11,503 nt of DNA, taken from an uncultured Burkholderiales bacterium (GTDB lineage Bacteria > Pseudomonadota > Gammaproteobacteria > Burkholderiales > Burkholderiaceae_D). The position numbers and the translations under genes are program-made. This document shows, in pieces, positions 7,651 through 11,503 of this stretch. Location of the stretch: positions 1-11,503 of the forward strand of contig CAIVDH010000380.1 of assembly GCA_903904635.1 (NCBI GenBank), written 5' to 3'. Position 1 is the first letter of the stretch; each line of letters begins with the position of its first letter. The notes beneath the pieces are model-generated. The model worked only from the letters and a program-made list of their open reading frames with translations, did not search any database and was not told the origin of the DNA.

Positions 7651-9676
7651 CAAATTTTCCCGACTTCTGACGCGTTATTTCGGTCTTTATACTGCCGGCT
7701 TTGGGCTACTACTCGTTACGCTTTCCATACTCGAATATGAAGGCGTGCCGCGATTTTGGCTGGGCTATCTGTTTTTATTTGCCACCATCGTTGTCTATGC
7801 AGGCATAGGCGTATTTAGTCGTACTTCGGATGTCTCTGAATACTATGTGGCAGGCAGACGTGTACCTGCATTATTTAATGGCATGGCCACTGCGGCTGAT
7901 TGGATATCCACGGCGAGTTTTATCGGTCTGGCTGGTGGACTTTATCTGCAAGGCTTTGATGGTTTGGCCTACATTATGGGCTGGACCGGTGGCTATTGCC
8001 TGATTGCGCTATTGATTGCGCCTTATCTGCGCAAATTCGGTCAATACACCGTGCCGGATTTTTTAGCAGCACGGTATACCGGTCGCTATAGCGGTAATGT
8101 GGTTAGGTTTATTGCTGTGGCAGCGACTCTGATTATTTCTTTCACCTATGTTGTTGCGCAAATTTATGGCGTAGGTTTGATTACTTCGCGCTTCACAGGC
8201 ATTGATTTTTCAGTCGGTATTTTTCTGGGGTTGGCGAGTATTCTGGTGTGTTCTTTTTTGGGCGGTATGCGCGCTATCACCTGGACCCAGATTGCGCAGT
8301 ACATCATTATTATTGTGGCATTCATGACGCCGGTGATGTGGCTCTCCGCCAAACATACTGGCATACCAGTGCCGCAGATTGCCTATGGCTCTGCCATCGC
8401 AGAATTAGCGGAAAAAGAAAAACAACTCACGTCTGATAGCAAAGAACAGCAAGTGCGCGAACTATTTCGGCAGCGTGCAATAAAACTGGAAGAAAAAATT
8501 GCAAACTTGCCGCGCGCATGGGACGAAGGCCGCACCGAAGCGCGGCGCAAATTACAAGATCTGCAAACTGGTAATGCTTCGCTAATTGACATCAAGGCAG
8601 CCAGTCGGGCACTGGCTGATTACCCCAAAAGTCCAGAGGAGGCCAAACGCGTCTGGCAGGCTGCTGCAACAGTAGAGTATGCCCGCTCTGAACCACCAAA
8701 ATTACACACCGAACCATTTTCCGGTGCAGATAAAGCAAGCTCGGATATCAAGCGTAATAATTTTTTAGCGCTGGTATTTTGTCTGATGCTGGGCACAGCC
8801 GCGCTGCCACACATACTGGTTCGCTCCTACACTACGCCCTCTGTTGCCGAATCACGCGTGTCTGTTTTCTGGGCGCTATTTTTTATTATGCTGCTCTACA
8901 CGGCCTTACCAGCGCTGGCAGTGTTAGTGAAATACGATATTTATACCAAGCTGGTGGGGTCCGACTTTACGCACTTACCTAGTTGGGTTACTTACTGGGC
9001 CAATATTGACAAACTCAAGCCCATGATCAGCATTATTGATATCAATAACGATGGCATGGTGCAGCTGGCAGAAATCGCTATTGATGGTGATATGGTGGTG
9101 CTGGCTACGCCAGAAATCGCCGGGCTGCCCTATGTTATCTCGGCCATGATTGCCGCAGGCGCGCTAGCCGCAGCCTTGTCCACTGCAGATGGTCTGCTAC
9201 TGACTATCTCCAGTGCGCTTTCGCACGATACTTATTTCAAAATGGTCAATCCCGCGGCATCGAGTCAAAAGCGCGTCACCATCTCTAAATTACTTTTGTT
9301 AGTCGTAGCCTTGCTGGCTGCATACACGGCCTCTTTTCGTTCAGGCGATATCCTCTCTATGGTGAGCGCTGCGTTTTCGCTGGCAGCCTCAACGCTTTTC
9401 CCTGCACTAGTTTTGGGCGTATTTTGGAAGCGAGCGAACCAGCAAGGCGCAATTGCGGGAATGCTGACGGGCTTTTTCATTTGTCTGCTTTATATGCTGC
9501 TTACAAATCCTGCCTTAGGAGGATCTGCAGATAATCAATGGTTCTACATCGCCTCGGTATCTGCAGGTGTATTTGGCGTGCCTGCAGGCTTTATCGCCAT
9601 GATTATCATCACGCTGGTCACACCACCACCCAGCTTGCAGACCCAAAAACTCGTCGATCAGCTACGCAAGCCTTAA
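7640..9676 (+). CDS. Sodium:solute symporter, VC_2705-like, with large insertion
   Basis: A large member of the sodium:solute symporter family (LeuT fold), an inner-membrane secondary transporter. I prefer ATG 7640 (678 residues), overlapping DUF4212 by 11 bases; an earlier ATG at 7613 adds nine poorly conserved residues. Numbering from 7613, helices lie near 27-40, 48-69, 95-115, 118-140, 165-188, 200-219, 228-246, 384-402, 414-437, 504-535, 557-573, 583-603, 611-630 and 643-670. YYVAGRRVP (77-85), AADWISTASFIG (94-105) and ALPHILVR (397-404) are family-like. Two parts stand out: a charged, helix-rich insertion (about 262-380) and an EF-hand-like loop DINNDGMVQLAE (476-487). By the PutP topology both face the periplasm. 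The substrate is not identifiable from sequence; acetate or other carboxylates are guesses from ActP relatives. Confidence 0.92.
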   Translation: MKSDKFSRLLTRYFGLYTAGFGLLLVTLSILEYEGVPRFWLGYLFLFATIVVYAGIGVFSRTSDVSEYYVAGRRVPALFNGMATAADWISTASFIGLAGGLYLQGFDGLAYIMGWTGGYCLIALLIAPYLRKFGQYTVPDFLAARYTGRYSGNVVRFIAVAATLIISFTYVVAQIYGVGLITSRFTGIDFSVGIFLGLASILVCSFLGGMRAITWTQIAQYIIIIVAFMTPVMWLSAKHTGIPVPQIAYGSAIAELAEKEKQLTSDSKEQQVRELFRQRAIKLEEKIANLPRAWDEGRTEARRKLQDLQTGNASLIDIKAASRALADYPKSPEEAKRVWQAAATVEYARSEPPKLHTEPFSGADKASSDIKRNNFLALVFCLMLGTAALPHILVRSYTTPSVAESRVSVFWALFFIMLLYTALPALAVLVKYDIYTKLVGSDFTHLPSWVTYWANIDKLKPMISIIDINNDGMVQLAEIAIDGDMVVLATPEIAGLPYVISAMIAAGALAAALSTADGLLLTISSALSHDTYFKMVNPAASSQKRVTISKLLLLVVALLAAYTASFRSGDILSMVSAAFSLAASTLFPALVLGVFWKRANQQGAIAGMLTGFFICLLYMLLTNPALGGSADNQWFYIASVSAGVFGVPAGFIAMIIITLVTPPPSLQTQKLVDQLRKP

Positions 9677-9748
9677 ATTATTCTGCGCTGGCATGTTTCT
9701 TGTTAATTATCACGCTGTTGATGAACTAACTCTCAGGGTGAATCGCTC

Positions 9749-11164
9749 ATGGCAGGCTTTTTTGATGAAATGTACGCAGATGGTGCAAGCCAGGTTAGAG
9801 AGCATTACCGGGAATTTGAAAACTGGCTGGCAGAACAGCCCGTCGATACTTTAGCTGGCAAACGCTTAGAGGCCGATCTGATTTTTCGCAGGGTTGGTAT
9901 TACCTTTGCCGTTTATGGAAATAATGCCGGTACTGAGCGCTTGATTCCATTCGATATTATTCCGCGCATTATTCCTGCCGCTGAATGGGCGCAGTTGCAA
10001 AAAGGACTGACGCAGCGCGTACTGGCGCTCAACATGTTTATCCACGATATTTATCACGACCAGAATATTGTCAAAGCCGGTGTTATACCTGCTGAGCAAA
10101 TTTTCCGTAACGCCCAGTATCGTCCGGAGATGCAAGGCATTTCTGTTGCCTCTGACATCTACGCACATATGGCTGGTATAGACATCGTGCGCGCCGGTGC
10201 GGGCGAATTTTATGTGCTGGAAGATAATCTGCGCGTACCCTCAGGCGTATCCTACATGCTGGAAGACCGCAAGATGATGATGCGGCTTTTTCCTGAACTA
10301 TTTGCACGTCACAAAATTGCGCCGGTCGCGCATTATCCTGATCTGCTGTTAGACACCCTGCGCTCAGTTGCGCCCGTAGGCGTAGAAGATCCGGTTGTGG
10401 TGGTCATGACACCCGGCATGTTCAACTCGGCTTATTTTGAACATGCGTTTCTCGCACAGCAAATGGGTGTGGAGCTGGTTGAAGGCCAGGATCTGTTCGT
10501 TAACGACAATAGTGTATTCATGCGCACCACACGCGGACCGAAACGTGTTGATGTGATTTATCGTCGTATCGATGATGACTATATCGATCCGCTTGCGTTC
10601 CGCTCTGATTCTTCACTTGGTGTGCCTGGCTTACTTTCAGTCTATCGGGCTGGTCGCGTAACACTTGCTAATGCAGTCGGTACTGGCGTGGCTGACGATA
10701 AATCTGTTTATCCATTTGTACCAGACATGATCCGTTTTTATCTTTCGGAAGAACCGATCTTAAATAACGTACCGACTTATCAGTGCCGCAAAAAAGAAGA
10801 TTTGCAATATACGCTGGACCACTTATCCGATCTGGTCGTGAAAGAAGTGCACGGTGCCGGCGGCTATGGCATGTTGGTTGGACCCGCAGCTAGCAAAGCG
10901 CAAATTGAAGATTTTCGCCAGCGCTTGCTGGCAAAACCTGAAGGCTATATTGCGCAGCCAACCCTGGCTTTATCAGCCTGCCCGACTTATGTGGAATCAG
11001 GCATCGCACCAAGACATATCGATCTGCGACCGTTTGTCTTATCAGGCAAGACCGTCACTATGGTACCGGGCGGATTAACCCGAGTGGCATTGACTGAGGG
11101 CTCGCTGGTGGTCAATTCATCGCAGGGCGGCGGCACAAAAGACACCTGGATACTGGAGAAATAA
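9749..11164 (+). CDS. Circularly permuted ATP-grasp protein
   Basis: A 471-residue protein of the circularly permuted type 2 ATP-grasp family (former DUF404/DUF407). ATP-grasp enzymes join a carboxylate to an amine through an acyl phosphate, and these members are predicted to make an unknown peptide or amide. Conserved-looking stretches are GTERLIPFDIIPRI (61-74), FYVLEDNLRVPSGVSYML (154-171), VIYRRIDDDYIDPL (269-282), KEVHGAGGYG (365-374), RHIDLRPF (422-429), PGGLTRVA (440-447) and NSSQGGGTKDTW (456-467). No signal peptide or membrane helix. A Shine-Dalgarno AGGGTGA lies seven bases before the ATG at 9749. It starts 72 bases after the symporter; I see no terminator there, so read-through is possible. 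An alpha-E gene follows after one base, the usual partner. The substrate is unknown. Confidence 0.93.
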   Translation: MAGFFDEMYADGASQVREHYREFENWLAEQPVDTLAGKRLEADLIFRRVGITFAVYGNNAGTERLIPFDIIPRIIPAAEWAQLQKGLTQRVLALNMFIHDIYHDQNIVKAGVIPAEQIFRNAQYRPEMQGISVASDIYAHMAGIDIVRAGAGEFYVLEDNLRVPSGVSYMLEDRKMMMRLFPELFARHKIAPVAHYPDLLLDTLRSVAPVGVEDPVVVVMTPGMFNSAYFEHAFLAQQMGVELVEGQDLFVNDNSVFMRTTRGPKRVDVIYRRIDDDYIDPLAFRSDSSLGVPGLLSVYRAGRVTLANAVGTGVADDKSVYPFVPDMIRFYLSEEPILNNVPTYQCRKKEDLQYTLDHLSDLVVKEVHGAGGYGMLVGPAASKAQIEDFRQRLLAKPEGYIAQPTLALSACPTYVESGIAPRHIDLRPFVLSGKTVTMVPGGLTRVALTEGSLVVNSSQGGGTKDTWILEK

Positions 11165-11165
11165 A

Positions 11166-11503
11166 ATGCTCAGTCGTACTGCCGATCATTTATTTTGGAT
11201 GGCGCGTTATACAGAGCGTGCTGAAAATACGGCACGCATGCTCGATGTAAATTTGCAGACGCAGCTTTTGCCGCAATCAATTGAAGCTGCAGAACAAGGC
11301 TGGCGCGCCGTGCTGGGCATATCCGAACTGCAACCTGCATTCGATGAAAAATATGCCATGCTCACACGCAAAGACGTACTCGATTTTATGGTGCGTGATC
11401 CGGATAACGCCTCATCCATCGTATCGTGTCTGACGCATGCGCGCGAAAACGCACGTGCCGTGCGCGGCGCTCTCACCACAGAGGTGTGGGAGACACAAAA
11501 TAC
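11166..11503 (+). CDS. Alpha-E domain protein (DUF403), 3' end outside window
   Basis: The first 112 codons of an alpha-E domain protein are present; the reading frame is open to the window edge. The start MLSRTADHLFWMARYTERAE (1-20) is the family hallmark, and the later SSIVSCLTHARENARAVRG (80-98) also fits. The family is all-helical and named for conserved glutamates in the helices; its biochemical role is unproven. It nearly always neighbours a circularly permuted ATP-grasp gene, and often a transglutaminase-like peptidase, pointing to joint work in making or cutting an amide-linked product. The ATG follows the previous stop by one base, with GGAGAA ahead of it, so translation is coupled. 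Typical members have roughly 310 residues, so about two thirds lie beyond the window. Confidence 0.92.
   Translation, partial: MLSRTADHLFWMARYTERAENTARMLDVNLQTQLLPQSIEAAEQGWRAVLGISELQPAFDEKYAMLTRKDVLDFMVRDPDNASSIVSCLTHARENARAVRGALTTEVWETQN

Noticed and set aside
9677..9748. Possible terminator or promoter between the symporter and the ATP-grasp gene
   Set aside because: I found no stem with a T run and no convincing -35/-10 pair. The only clear element is the ribosome binding site AGGGTGA at 9735-9741.

Overview
The window looks like chromosomal DNA of a betaproteobacterium, most likely Burkholderiales and perhaps the Oxalobacteraceae (Herminiimonas/Undibacterium-like). This rests on recalled family resemblance and on the gene order recA-recX-DUF2889-sucC-sucD; no database search was possible. 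Base composition and codon use look uniform. I see no insertion sequence, integrase, tRNA, rRNA or CRISPR array.

Left half (about 42-4841, all on the minus strand, read right to left): recA under a clear LexA/SOS box, then a perfect 16-bp hairpin, recX, a DUF2889 protein, and the succinyl-CoA synthetase pair sucC-sucD ending in a textbook intrinsic terminator. The recA-recX part handles homologous recombination and its control. sucCD is the substrate-level phosphorylation step of the TCA cycle. Intergenic regions hold a 14-bp tandem repeat in front of sucC, a nested inverted repeat in front of the DUF2889 gene and a weak terminator after recX.

Middle (4842-5166): a 325-bp divergent control region with the recA promoter and LexA box on one side and, on the other, an unassigned 9-bp inverted repeat and a weak promoter candidate for the plus-strand operon.

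Right half (5167-11503, all plus strand): four tightly overlapping genes encode a TctD/QseB-type response regulator, a TctE/QseC-type histidine kinase, a DUF4212 small membrane protein and a large sodium:solute symporter. The overlaps suggest one transcript and a sensor controlling, or sensing through, the transporter. The symporter carries a long charged insertion and an EF-hand-like calcium loop, both predicted to face the periplasm. After a 72-bp gap come a circularly permuted ATP-grasp protein and, one base later, an alpha-E domain protein cut by the window edge. This pair belongs to a widespread, predicted amide-ligase system of unknown product.

Most of the window is ordinary core genome. 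The best leads are the symporter with its extra periplasmic elements, the ATP-grasp/alpha-E pair, and the unexplained repeats in front of sucC and in the divergent promoter region.
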